Shown here piece by piece: positions 1 through 9,077 of a DNA stretch of 64,000 nt; within the stretch, counting starts at the first letter, position 1; every line of letters starts with the position of its first letter. Below the pieces are notes generated by a model that saw nothing but the letters and a program-made list of their open reading frames with translations, did no database searches and had not been told where the DNA came from. The position numbers and the translations under genes are program-made. This stretch comes from Roseburia_D yibonii. Lineage in GTDB: Bacteria > Bacillota > Clostridia > Lachnospirales > Lachnospiraceae. The stretch spans positions 297,413 through 361,412 of the forward strand of contig NZ_JACOQH010000003.1 in the NCBI RefSeq assembly GCF_014297335.1. The letters are read 5' to 3'.

Positions 1-180
1 TACAATTTCTCTTTCAAGAATATTGCTACTATATGCCCCTGTTATATATTCTGAACACCCGCACCCAATTAACTGCAGGAGCTCCAACTTTTCTTCATCC
101 CCTTCGCACGCATCCAGACTTTTTTCCAATTCCTTAATAAACTGATAATTTAAATCTATACGCCTGCGTACATCTTCCAT
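1..180 (-). CDS. hypothetical protein, N-terminal part only (runs off the window)
   Basis: An open frame starts at ATG (complement of 178-180), four bases after the stop of the RraA-like gene, and stays open for 60 codons to the window edge. It begins MEDVRRRIDLNYQFIKELEK and continues through a Cys-Gly-Cys stretch and a TGAYSS motif near residue 50. The helical, charged N-terminus followed by a TG-Y/F-S element vaguely recalls N-terminal segments of clostridial glycosyltransferases in flagellin-glycan loci, but that is only an impression. Its position makes it the next gene of the long minus-strand glycan operon. Function not assigned. Confidence 0.6.
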   Translation of the reverse strand, partial: MEDVRRRIDLNYQFIKELEKSLDACEGDEEKLELLQLIGCGCSEYITGAYSSNILEREIV

Positions 181-184
181 ACAA

Positions 185-850
185 CTATATGCTTTCACTT
201 CTTCCCCCGTACTCCTTTAAATAGTCTTTTAAACATATGGTCTTAAACGTACTCCATTTTTTTCTGTCTATACAGTCATACCAAATATCTTCCTGCAATT
301 CAATGGCTACCAACTTATCATAAAATTCTTCCGTTATCTGGGTTTTTGGTATTACGACCACACCTGAATCATCACAAACTGCAATTGACCCCTGATAAAA
401 ATTCCTTCTCTCGTTTATAACGTCCAAAAAAGCCGTCTTATCTACTGCTTCATTAAAGCATCCGATTGGAGATACCCCTTTACACCAAATAGGGTAATTT
501 TCTTTGATCAGATAATGCGCATCTCTCATTTTTCCCGTGCAAACAATTGCTCTGTTTTGACAATATAACAAAATATACTTTGAAACAAGATCTCCGATAA
601 TTGCCCTGTCATGAACATCAACTGCATCAATCAGTACAATCTTATCAGATACCATTTGCCTGTCTAAATCCTCATGTACTGTCCAGTTGGAATCCTGAAT
701 TGCATACAAATATTGTATTTCACCAACCGCATAGTGTCTGGCATTTAATGGCAATACCTCCGGCAATACCCCTGCTTTTCCCAGACAATCTGCAACCTCT
801 GTCGTAGAAATTCTATTTTGAATAATATACTCAATGATCTTTTTTTTCAT
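185..850 (-). CDS. RraA-like family protein
   Basis: 221 aa, close to the usual length of RraA-like proteins (members include HMG/CHA aldolases and the RNase E inhibitor RraA). Visible signatures are a TTEVADCLGK segment near residue 16, the GDLVSKY region, CTGKMRDAHYL near residue 105 (family pattern G-x-x-R-D, with the Arg-Asp that binds substrate and metal) and CDDSGVVVIP near residue 160. A ribosome site AAGGAGAG lies just before the ATG. Family members act as aldolases/decarboxylases on small keto acids. Here the gene sits in a glycan operon with another aldolase-type enzyme, so a role in making or trimming a keto-acid sugar precursor is an inference. Confidence 0.8.
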   Translation of the reverse strand: MKKKIIEYIIQNRISTTEVADCLGKAGVLPEVLPLNARHYAVGEIQYLYAIQDSNWTVHEDLDRQMVSDKIVLIDAVDVHDRAIIGDLVSKYILLYCQNRAIVCTGKMRDAHYLIKENYPIWCKGVSPIGCFNEAVDKTAFLDVINERRNFYQGSIAVCDDSGVVVIPKTQITEEFYDKLVAIELQEDIWYDCIDRKKWSTFKTICLKDYLKEYGGRSESI

Positions 851-892
851 TGTCCACTCTCCTTATTTTCCCCACAAGACTTATCAACTTTT

Positions 893-1963
893 CTAATATG
901 CAAAGAGTATTAACCTTGCCGGCATCGCAGCTGCATACCTTATCGCTATTTTGTAATGCGAATTTATCGCTTTTATCATTTGCGGTATTTGAATCAATCC
1001 CCATTCATCAAACCCTGCCATTATCATAAGCTTTGGCATTTGTTCTTTCAATATTCCAGATGCACCTTCCAGTGTCTCACAGACCCCTGTCAAAAAATTG
1101 ATCTTTATAATAGAAACCTTTTTATTTTTTAGCAGATCATCCAGTTTGTATACTTTAAGTTTTGTCTCTCCCCCCGATCCGACACCTGAACTTTCTTGAT
1201 CCTCACAAAAATCTAATTCCGTATTCTGATTCCAACACCCATATGGATACACATCTATATTCTTTAATTTTGTCTTTGATATATAAGCCCTTAACCTATT
1301 AACACTCTCGCGCTCCGGTTCTATGGCATATATTCGTTCATAGCATTTCCTTACCTTCAAAAAATCTCTAATCGTATCACCATCATATGCACCAATATCA
1401 ACCAAGCTCTCCGATTCTGTAATTTCAAAAAAAGGATTTGAAAAGTAACTGATATGTTCTTGATATACCGGTAATATATAATGAAAATCTTCTGTCAATT
1501 TGCAATTCAAAAATGCAGTCAGACATTTTTTTGACAAATCATCCTCAAGCCATTGATATGTCCTCTCATATTCTTCCTTATGCGTCAAAACAAATTCATA
1601 CGTCAAGTGTTTCCATTGTTCATAACATACATTTATCAAGCAAAAACACTTATGGATTCCCTCTTTTTCTGATATAGCATCTGCCAGTTCATATCTAGAA
1701 TGTCCAAAAACAATATTTACCGCCCCGTATTTTTTTACTATTTCTTCGATTGACATTACTGGCATCCCATCCACTTCTGTGATATCTGCATGGTCGACCC
1801 AGCATGCAACTGGTTCTATTTCGTAATGCCTCAAAATTTTCCGCACGCTATAAGACATACTTCCATTTCCCCAAATAACCAGTGGAAGTGATTCTTTTTT
1901 CAATTCTTCCAAAATATCATTTTGCCGTTCCGATTCCACTATCTGTATAAAAAAATCTTCCAT
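893..1963 (-). CDS. FkbM-type methyltransferase with degenerate active-site motif
   Basis: About 356 aa from the ATG at 1963, preceded by GGAGAGG; a TTG 15 bases further out is less likely. The N-terminal ~110 residues form a Rossmann-like domain (LVIWGNGS). The C-terminal half is an FkbM methyltransferase domain with a clear SAM motif VDIGAYDGDT near residue 190. The usual K-M-D-I-E-G-A-E signature of FkbM enzymes, intact in the paralogue at 2762-3913, reads KINFLTGV here, so its acidic residues are lost. The protein may bind SAM without methylating, or use an altered site. It is co-transcribed with two other methyltransferases. Confidence 0.75.
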   Translation of the reverse strand: MEDFFIQIVESERQNDILEELKKESLPLVIWGNGSMSYSVRKILRHYEIEPVACWVDHADITEVDGMPVMSIEEIVKKYGAVNIVFGHSRYELADAISEKEGIHKCFCLINVCYEQWKHLTYEFVLTHKEEYERTYQWLEDDLSKKCLTAFLNCKLTEDFHYILPVYQEHISYFSNPFFEITESESLVDIGAYDGDTIRDFLKVRKCYERIYAIEPERESVNRLRAYISKTKLKNIDVYPYGCWNQNTELDFCEDQESSGVGSGGETKLKVYKLDDLLKNKKVSIIKINFLTGVCETLEGASGILKEQMPKLMIMAGFDEWGLIQIPQMIKAINSHYKIAIRYAAAMPARLILFAY

Positions 1964-1981
1964 ACAAGTCCTCTCCAACTC

Positions 1982-2758
1982 TTACTTCCAATTTAATTCC
2001 CAAATATTCCCATCAAAGGGTGTATCCCTGTGCAAAAACTCGTCATAGAACTCTATCTCTCTCGGAAAATACTTTCGTAAACGCTGGATATCTCCAACAT
2101 CATAAGTAACAACTTCAAAAGGATCAATTGTTTTTTTCTCTACCACAACGCTAATATTATATCCATACTTTTTTATATGCGCATCCCTACAATCGCACCC
2201 TGCGAGAATCAGATGATATAGCAACAATCCTGCATTCCACAAGCTGACGTGTCCACCTATGATTTCTTCTTTATACGGCGGAACAGTAATCGCAAGAATA
2301 CCTCCTTCTTTCGCACAACCAACAACTTTCCGTAAAAACATATGCGGATCTAACTGATGCTCCAGTATATGCGCTGCCCATACACAATCGAATTTTTGTT
2401 CTCCAAAAGGGTATTTATTAAAATCATCTATTATGAGCCGAAAATCCGAATTTTTTTTATGCGGAGAAACCCTCCCCGACTTTCCATAGTCTATTGCTGT
2501 AACTCTTTTTCCCCGTTTTAAAAATTCATTACTTTGATAGCCTTCCCCACATCCTATATCTAATACCGTTTTAAAGTCATAGTTTCGACACACAAATTCT
2601 AACGCCTCATATCCCGGATATGGATATTTTTCAAATGGAAAATTTATCAGATACGCTTCTACTTTTTTGTATATATCATATACTTCTTCCAAAGTTTCTG
2701 GCGTCCGCTCTTTTTCAAACAACAGTTTCCTTAAATCCTCTTTCCATTCTTCCGTCAC
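1982..2758 (-). CDS. class I SAM-dependent methyltransferase
   Basis: 258 aa with a GTG start behind AAGGAGGG. Motif I, VLDIGCGEGYQS, sits near residue 65; AIDYG follows, then a post-motif segment FDCVWAAHILEHQLDP near residue 125, typical of Methyltransf_11/23 enzymes. No membrane segment. It lies 3 bases downstream of the second FkbM gene and 18 bases upstream of the first, so the three methyltransferases are translationally close. The substrate cannot be read from sequence; O- or N-methylation of a flagellar glycan or its amino-acid substituent is the contextual guess. Confidence 0.8.
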   Translation of the reverse strand: MTEEWKEDLRKLLFEKERTPETLEEVYDIYKKVEAYLINFPFEKYPYPGYEALEFVCRNYDFKTVLDIGCGEGYQSNEFLKRGKRVTAIDYGKSGRVSPHKKNSDFRLIIDDFNKYPFGEQKFDCVWAAHILEHQLDPHMFLRKVVGCAKEGGILAITVPPYKEEIIGGHVSLWNAGLLLYHLILAGCDCRDAHIKKYGYNISVVVEKKTIDPFEVVTYDVGDIQRLRKYFPREIEFYDEFLHRDTPFDGNIWELNWK

Positions 2759-2761
2759 TTT

Positions 2762-3913
2762 TCAACCCTCCTTGTATTCCTCATTTTTCTTTCTACGGCA
2801 ATCTGGAACCGCATACAATACTGTTTCCGTTTGTCCATAACGGTATTGTCTTATATAAAATTTATATTCACTTGATATATTATGAATCAGCATCAAAATG
2901 TCATAAAAGTCCTCCGGCTTATGATAGACGCATATTGCCATAACTGGTAAGCATTTCTTTATGGTTTCTTTTGCACCTTCGATTGCATTATGCTCCGCAC
3001 CTTCAATATCCATCTTTATAAAATCGATCTGTTTCCCCACCAGTGCGGAATCTATCGATATGCAATTTACATTTTTTCCACCTTCTCCTATATGATTACC
3101 CGCCCCTCCAATTGAATTGTCAAATGCTATCTGTGTTTTCGTATTCCACAACGCATATTCATATATCTGCACATAATCCAATTGCATCTTGTCCACCTTC
3201 AGTCGAAGTATACTGCATATCTCTTCATCCGCCTCGAAACAGTAATAACCAGTTTTCCATGTAGGAAAATGTTTTATAAATTCTTCTAATGTATCACCAA
3301 TATAAGCTCCACCATCTACAAAGCCTTCTTCAACTTCATATCTATCTAATATCTCCGTGTCAAAATACTGTTCTTTCTCATCATCCACATAATCAGCCAT
3401 CTTATCAAGCCATTTCTGTTCTTTTGTAATCCGGTAATTCAACAGATCTACTACAATTTCTTTGGACTTTTCATCTTTCAACATATCATAAAAGAAAGAA
3501 AATTCTTGTATGTGTGACCGAATAAATTCTTTTTCCTGATCTCCCTCCAAAAGTCTTGCCGGTTGAAAATAAACCGTCCTTTTTTTCTCAACTCCCATTT
3601 TTTCAAGCTGTCCGACAATCCTGTCATAAGCTGTGCTGGATATGATAATGATCGGATTGTTTGCCACCTGTAAAATTTTATCCGCCGATATAACTTTCAC
3701 CCCACAATAATCACTTCCAACTTTTCGCATATTATTATCCACAAAAGCAACCACTTTCTGAGACAATCCTACCTTTTTTAATAACGAAAATGTTTTCTCT
3801 CCCCCGATGCCAGCACCGAAAATTATAAATTCAGCCTCTTCTTTTATAGTATCCAAAAATTTTTCTTCATAGTCTTTTTCCGATGTCCAGACCAATACTT
3901 CTTCCAAATTCAT
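2762..3913 (-). CDS. FkbM family methyltransferase (intact motifs)
   Basis: About 383 aa. The ATG at 3913 has a GGGAAGG ribosome site 7-8 bases upstream and starts one base after the aldolase gene's stop; a GTG nine codons earlier would overlap that gene and is less likely. The N-terminal domain carries FGAGIGGEKTFSLL (Rossmann-type, similar in layout to the neighbour at 893-1963). The C-terminal FkbM domain has VDGGAYIGDT and the complete KMDIEGAE signature. FkbM enzymes O-methylate sugars in antibiotics and surface polysaccharides. Together with 893-1963 this looks like an old tandem duplication in which one copy lost its catalytic signature. Confidence 0.85.
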   Translation of the reverse strand: MNLEEVLVWTSEKDYEEKFLDTIKEEAEFIIFGAGIGGEKTFSLLKKVGLSQKVVAFVDNNMRKVGSDYCGVKVISADKILQVANNPIIIISSTAYDRIVGQLEKMGVEKKRTVYFQPARLLEGDQEKEFIRSHIQEFSFFYDMLKDEKSKEIVVDLLNYRITKEQKWLDKMADYVDDEKEQYFDTEILDRYEVEEGFVDGGAYIGDTLEEFIKHFPTWKTGYYCFEADEEICSILRLKVDKMQLDYVQIYEYALWNTKTQIAFDNSIGGAGNHIGEGGKNVNCISIDSALVGKQIDFIKMDIEGAEHNAIEGAKETIKKCLPVMAICVYHKPEDFYDILMLIHNISSEYKFYIRQYRYGQTETVLYAVPDCRRKKNEEYKEG

Positions 3914-3914
3914 A

Positions 3915-5528
3915 TCATACCTTCCCTTCATCTCTTTCACTCAGGTATTTTTCATATTCTGACGGTGTCAAAAAGACAATATTCTTATCATTATATAATT
4001 GTGTAAGATACATGCCAAACATTCTATTTTTCATTTCCGCCTCTTTGGAACTTATTGAAATTCTCATGTTTCCATCATAATAGTTTTCATTCACATCCCC
4101 CGAGAATCCATCAAATCCTGCTAAGTACACTTTTTTTACACCTAATTGATTCAATATATTCAACACAATGGCTCCCGCCGAATCCTGTATGTCAGGAAAA
4201 TTTATGATCCAATGCAGATAATCTACAATCTTAACACTCTCTGGCGGATCATCATCCATATTAGATGGCGCTATCACATTATTTTTTCTATTTTTCAAAC
4301 GGGAATAAAAATCTTTTCTTGTCACAAAAATATAATCCGTGTCGTACTCCTCATTATTCAGACTGACCGAAACAATTTCCTTTTCCTGAAGTTTTGACCA
4401 GATTTCTTCTTTTGCTCTTATAATACTCTTTCCCGGCGCAATGAGCAAAACTTCCTTCTCCGCAAAGCTCTGTTTTAATTGCTGTATAATCTTTCCATCA
4501 TCTGCCTGTTTTCTCTGATTGTATTTTGTATATACCTTTTCCGCATATTGTTTATCAAATGAATCTCTTTTTTGAGGTTCTATTGCCTTTAGCAGTTCCG
4601 CCACATCGCTTATTGGCAACATATGCTTCCCGTAAAAATATTTCGCATAACTCGGCGAACACTGATTGATTGATGAAAGATAATACTCTATCGAATATCC
4701 CCAGGAAAATTCTTTTTCCAATACTTTCATAACCTGATCCATTACATCCATCAATGCGGTTGTATGATATGCATTGCCATATTGTCTGTTCAAATCTTCA
4801 AGCAGGAGTTCCGTATTCAAATTTCCTGCGCCTTTTCCCATTCCTAAAATAGATGAGTCAATGACTATTGATCTTTGAATATTCATCGACAACAGAGCTA
4901 TGACATTGGAATAAGCCAGCTGCAAATTATTGTGTGTATGCAAACCCAGCCGTATATCGGCATTTAGATTATGATCCACTAAGCCAGCTATTCTTGTTAC
5001 ATCCTCCGGTCTCATTTCGCCAAAACTGTCTACAATATAAAGCGCCTCTGTTCCCGATAGTTCACGATTTATGCCCTCTATCAGCTCCAGTAATTCAGCA
5101 TCTGTATAATGGATGGTCAGCATTGGCTGCATAAACAATTTATATCCTTTTTTCAGTATCTCGTTTCCAACCTTTAGTGCTTTCACCGCATCCTTTTTAT
5201 GAAATGCCAGACGAATTCCATCAATTCCTTTTGGATTTCTTTCTTCCAACAGATCTACATCAAATTTTCCATAATCAATCATCGCAAGGTATGTTGATTC
5301 TTTTTTCTTTTCTTTCAGGAAATTACTATATATAACCTTTTCATCACAGAATTTTGTTCTTCCAACAGGGCTTCCTTCTTTTTGATCTATATATCCAAGT
5401 TCAATATAGTCAATTCCTGCTTTTTCTATGGAATCCAATATTCTTTCCATACTTGTTTGTCCAAAATTGAAATCATTTACGCATCCGCCATCACGCAATG
5501 TCACATCAAGTACCTTTATATCGCTCAT
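3915..5528 (-). CDS. HMGL-like aldolase fused to a Maf/MptE-like Rossmann domain
   Basis: 537 aa, ATG behind GGGAGAAG. Residues ~1-290 are a TIM-barrel of the HMG-CoA lyase/4-hydroxy-2-oxovalerate aldolase family: LDVTLRDGGCVN at the start (metal-binding Arg-Asp), LGLHTHNNLQLA (metal-binding His-x-His) and GMGKGAGNLNTE. Residues ~350-530 are a second domain with LLIAPGKSI and a segment near residue 470 reading LGVKKVYLAGFDGF, which resembles the nucleotide-sugar-binding region of Maf glycosyltransferases and MptE-like proteins. Such fused aldolases occur in surface-glycan loci; substrate unknown. They could cleave or form a keto-acid sugar. Confidence 0.8.
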   Translation of the reverse strand: MSDIKVLDVTLRDGGCVNDFNFGQTSMERILDSIEKAGIDYIELGYIDQKEGSPVGRTKFCDEKVIYSNFLKEKKKESTYLAMIDYGKFDVDLLEERNPKGIDGIRLAFHKKDAVKALKVGNEILKKGYKLFMQPMLTIHYTDAELLELIEGINRELSGTEALYIVDSFGEMRPEDVTRIAGLVDHNLNADIRLGLHTHNNLQLAYSNVIALLSMNIQRSIVIDSSILGMGKGAGNLNTELLLEDLNRQYGNAYHTTALMDVMDQVMKVLEKEFSWGYSIEYYLSSINQCSPSYAKYFYGKHMLPISDVAELLKAIEPQKRDSFDKQYAEKVYTKYNQRKQADDGKIIQQLKQSFAEKEVLLIAPGKSIIRAKEEIWSKLQEKEIVSVSLNNEEYDTDYIFVTRKDFYSRLKNRKNNVIAPSNMDDDPPESVKIVDYLHWIINFPDIQDSAGAIVLNILNQLGVKKVYLAGFDGFSGDVNENYYDGNMRISISSKEAEMKNRMFGMYLTQLYNDKNIVFLTPSEYEKYLSERDEGKV

Positions 5529-5546
5529 AAACTTCTCCCATGCTTC

Positions 5547-6200
5547 CTATTTTCTCAAGCTATCATATATTGCATTTGCAATCACAAAATCTTCCGGATA
5601 ATCAATATCTACTTCTTCAATCGAATCCACTTCACATATGTAAGGTTTATATCCAATTCTTCTTCCAGTTTTTTCAAACACATCTTTTGTAAAGACATAG
5701 CAGCCTACCGATTCTTTATAAATTCTAGGCAAATCCTGTGTTCTTGCTATACTTGATGGATCAAAATTTAACGGTTTTCCATCCTGCCACAAAAAATCCT
5801 GAACCACACCTGCTGTGAAGGCAGAATCATATTCCCCGGAACACACCTGCTTTACACATTCACGAATGGATTCCACTTTTACAAAGGGACTTGTCACATG
5901 CGCCAAAACAATAATATCCACATCTACTTTTTCCAAAAATGAGGATACAATGTCCTGGCATTTTGTTTCCGCAGTATCCAGTTCTTTCCCACGTTTTAAA
6001 AATTGTACTCGCCCGGATAGATACTCTTTTATAGATTCATCACTACAAAAACAATAAATGTCATCTATTTCATCCACCTGCGAAATCGTATCAAACATCA
6101 GTCTGCACAGCGGCGTTCCATCTGAAAATGCTTTGACATTTTTCCCTGGAAATCTCTCATTATTCAGTTTAATCGGCAAATAAGCGGCTACTTTCATCAT
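5547..6200 (-). CDS. acylneuraminate cytidylyltransferase-type CMP-sugar synthetase
   Basis: 217 aa. The N-terminus MKVAAYLPIKLNNERFPGKN matches the nucleotide-binding loop of CMP-sialic-acid/CMP-Kdo synthetases. Further signs are a TSPF segment near residue 105 and a terminal EVDIDYPEDF, equivalent to the metal-binding D-x-D/E region of the family. It activates an ulosonic acid with CTP. It is the second such enzyme in the window; the other (21898-22605) is in the nonulosonic-acid operon. The pair suggests two different CMP-activated sugars. A start at 6200 or one codon later both fit the AGGAGG site. Confidence 0.85.
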   Translation of the reverse strand: MMKVAAYLPIKLNNERFPGKNVKAFSDGTPLCRLMFDTISQVDEIDDIYCFCSDESIKEYLSGRVQFLKRGKELDTAETKCQDIVSSFLEKVDVDIIVLAHVTSPFVKVESIRECVKQVCSGEYDSAFTAGVVQDFLWQDGKPLNFDPSSIARTQDLPRIYKESVGCYVFTKDVFEKTGRRIGYKPYICEVDSIEEVDIDYPEDFVIANAIYDSLRK

Positions 6201-6212
6201 TCTTCCTCCTCA

Positions 6213-7856
6213 TTATTGAAAAAAATATACCCAGTCTATTGATATTTCATGATCCCCCGGAGCAATCTCTCTGACTTCCATATCTATACCTCCGTTCCCT
6301 TTTTCAATATACCGTACATTTTCATTTCTACTACTTTTCACATCATCGATCCTAATACTTTTTATATCTGCGAACCCTCCCACATCAACAAACGGATAAT
6401 ATATCAATTGTTTTATAGTTATCTCATTTTTAAATTTAAACCTGCTTCGTATTATTCCGCCGGACTGCTCATTTACGCATGTAATCTCCTCACTGATATC
6501 TTCTGCAGCTTTTAACACTATTTTTGAATACAGTACCTCATAATTAATCGGAAAATCTATATCACCAGTCAGCAAATCTTGAATCATCCTCTTATCTATA
6601 TGGCGCATTTTCAAAACATACGAAAATCGGTTCTCTTCATCCATTCTAAAGAACATTTCTTTATCATATCCAAAATAATCCATATAATAGTTAAAATGCT
6701 TCATATAAATATCATACTCAGAAGGTTTTTGCTTGAATCTCCATCTCCAATAATCCGCATCAAACATCAAGGCTGATGGTATCAAATATCCAAACATATA
6801 ATAATTCAGCTTATGAATATCTACCTTTTCAACGCTACAGATATCTTGGGTGCACATAAACTGAAGAGATGACAAATTTCCTCTTAAAAAGGTTGTTCTA
6901 TCCCATAAAAGAGCTTTCAGTAAAATCTGTGAATCTATACTTGTCACTCTTTTACAGCTCAATATAAAAGAAATCGGATCATTTCTCTCATGCTCTTTTT
7001 TCGGTCCTTTGTCATTTCCATTCCACGGAATACCCGGATGATCCCGGATGATAATGTCTGTTGTCTTTAATTTTTTTCGCGCTTCATAATATAAATCGGT
7101 ATCCGTGTATTTATATTTTGAATAATCATATGGGTAAATGGAACATGCCATTTTACAGATTCCCAATTCATGTTCCGGTTCACACTCCATGATTTTTAAA
7201 AGCGGAATATTTTTCTTTTTTCCAAAAATTGCAAGCAACTCCCGATTGGAGAAAACAATCGGAACCTGCTTACCGCTTTTATAAGTCATATATCGTTTTT
7301 CGGCTTCTTCAGATTGCCTGATTGCCCCATCAATTGCAGCCACATACAATGTTTGTGTATATCCGTGAATTTTTTTTACAGCAGAAAAACAATAGGATAT
7401 GATTGGACACTGATATTTTTCTCCAAGATAAGCCACACTGGCAAATGTATCCAAACAGTTGAAGATTGCCTCTACTTTGGTCTCTTTTCTTTTCGCCAGC
7501 TCTTCCTCTATAATCCGAACCAGTTCCATCTCCAAACGCGGATATCTGTTTTGTAAAAGAAATAGCAACATCTCACTCCGTGAAACCAGCCTTTCCTCTA
7601 AATCATCAAAAATTTCATCCCGAATAAAGCCTTTACTGACATCTTGGTATTCCTCTTTGCCTAATCGCCGCATTTCAAATTCATCATAAAAACGTGATTC
7701 GCAATTTTTCGCATACTCTTCATAATGCTCTTCTATATACTTATGTGTAATTACTAAACAATCATTTTCCCTTGCATGGGAAATATTTTTGAGAAACCAC
7801 TTATACCTTTCTCCCATTCCAAAGTATTCTGCGTCAAAAATAATTGAAACAAACAT
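6213..7856 (-). CDS. unrecognised surface-glycan protein, possible GT-B glycosyltransferase
   Basis: 547 aa, ATG behind AGGAAAG, 12 bases upstream of the CMP-sugar synthetase. I do not recognise a family with certainty. In the middle there is IIIRDHPGIPW near residue 270, followed about 30 residues later by a Ser/Asp-rich segment and a LKALLWDRTTFLRG stretch. This order (basic-His-Pro, then a helix and a hydrophobic strand ending in Gly) recalls the donor-binding half of GT-B capsule glycosyltransferases. The last ~100 residues look beta-rich. No signal peptide or membrane helix. Tight packing makes it part of the glycan operon. Confidence 0.55.
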   Translation of the reverse strand: MFVSIIFDAEYFGMGERYKWFLKNISHARENDCLVITHKYIEEHYEEYAKNCESRFYDEFEMRRLGKEEYQDVSKGFIRDEIFDDLEERLVSRSEMLLFLLQNRYPRLEMELVRIIEEELAKRKETKVEAIFNCLDTFASVAYLGEKYQCPIISYCFSAVKKIHGYTQTLYVAAIDGAIRQSEEAEKRYMTYKSGKQVPIVFSNRELLAIFGKKKNIPLLKIMECEPEHELGICKMACSIYPYDYSKYKYTDTDLYYEARKKLKTTDIIIRDHPGIPWNGNDKGPKKEHERNDPISFILSCKRVTSIDSQILLKALLWDRTTFLRGNLSSLQFMCTQDICSVEKVDIHKLNYYMFGYLIPSALMFDADYWRWRFKQKPSEYDIYMKHFNYYMDYFGYDKEMFFRMDEENRFSYVLKMRHIDKRMIQDLLTGDIDFPINYEVLYSKIVLKAAEDISEEITCVNEQSGGIIRSRFKFKNEITIKQLIYYPFVDVGGFADIKSIRIDDVKSSRNENVRYIEKGNGGIDMEVREIAPGDHEISIDWVYFFQ

Positions 7857-7867
7857 ATTTTTCTTTC

Positions 7868-9076
7868 CTATTCCATCTCAATCCTAAATTTCTTTTCTAC
7901 ATGATCCATGACCGCATTTAGCCCTTCCATTGTTTCTGAGCAGGCAATATAGTAACCTATTCGCGCAGAATCAGATTCGCAATCTCCTATTATATCGCCC
8001 TCACTGAAATTCAACGCATATTTTTTTATATCTGCCTCTTTTTCCAAGTAATCTATTCCATGTATTTTTTTTACCCTGCCACCTCCATGCGGTGTATGAA
8101 AAAACTTCAAAACTGCCACGCGATCCCTCAGCTGTCCGCTGATCTCAAATGTTCTCTCTGCGCATTCTCCTAACGCACAGTCAAGCAGATATTCATATGT
8201 ATGATACCCTGACAAGTACTGAGAAATCACAGACGAAATCATGTTTCCCCCTCCTCTTGCCGCAATTTCTATTAAATAAAATTTTCCATTTTCATACTTG
8301 TATTCCGCATGTGTAAGCCCAAATGGTAATTTTGATTTTAATATATACAAATCATTAACGTTTCTTAGCCGCTCATAATCAAACTTCTCATTGCTATAAG
8401 AAAACAGCAATTCATCTGCAATATTACAGTTATGTTTAAAATGCTTTTTCTCGCTGATTGCCAGCGTATAATGTGCTTCTGATGTTTTTATTCCATCTAT
8501 AGTAAATTCCGTGCCATTTATATACCTTTCTGCCAAAACTGCCTTCTCAATCCGTGAATATGAAAGTGTTTCTTCAAAATATTTTTCTATATCCTGCTCT
8601 GATTTGACCGTATGCACGCCTTTACTCGCATTGCAATCAATCGGTTTTATAATAATCGGCTTTTTTATCTCTCGCAAAAAAAGAAGTACTTCTTCCTCCG
8701 TCTTACAAAGTCTGTATTCCGGATAATTTAAACCTATTTGTCTGCAAAATTCTTTCATCTTATACTTATCTGTAAACAATCTTGCCTCGGCAGAACCAAT
8801 CGTAGCTAAATGAAATTTTTCTCCAATTCTCGCAATCACTGGTGTCGCTATATCACATTCATCAGAAACAACTGCGTCTATCGGATTACGCTCTATAAAT
8901 GCGTCTATTTTTTTATTATCAAATATGTCGGACTGTAAAAACTTATCTGCATACGCTCTACACGGAGCATTTTCAGACGGATCTGCAACATATAGGTTGT
9001 ATCCTCTTTCCCTTATTGTTCTCGCCAGATCCATCTGCCACTTTGTCCCTGGCAATAAAAGGATTGTTTTCTTCAT
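7868..9076 (-). CDS. ATP-grasp carboxylate ligase
   Basis: About 402 aa from the ATG at 9076, which is two bases from the aminotransferase stop and has a GGTGG site; the GTG at 9094 would overlap the upstream gene. The N-terminal pre-ATP-grasp domain begins MKKTILLLPGTKWQ. The ATP-grasp core shows KPIIIKPIDCNASKGVHTV near residue 135 and LIEIAARGGGN near residue 270, the metal-ligand segment. Such enzymes couple a carboxylate to an amine or thiol through an acyl phosphate. In this operon it could attach an amino acid to an amino sugar, or form an amide on a nonulosonic acid; that is inference. Confidence 0.82.
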   Translation of the reverse strand: MKKTILLLPGTKWQMDLARTIRERGYNLYVADPSENAPCRAYADKFLQSDIFDNKKIDAFIERNPIDAVVSDECDIATPVIARIGEKFHLATIGSAEARLFTDKYKMKEFCRQIGLNYPEYRLCKTEEEVLLFLREIKKPIIIKPIDCNASKGVHTVKSEQDIEKYFEETLSYSRIEKAVLAERYINGTEFTIDGIKTSEAHYTLAISEKKHFKHNCNIADELLFSYSNEKFDYERLRNVNDLYILKSKLPFGLTHAEYKYENGKFYLIEIAARGGGNMISSVISQYLSGYHTYEYLLDCALGECAERTFEISGQLRDRVAVLKFFHTPHGGGRVKKIHGIDYLEKEADIKKYALNFSEGDIIGDCESDSARIGYYIACSETMEGLNAVMDHVEKKFRIEME

Positions 9077-9077
9077 A

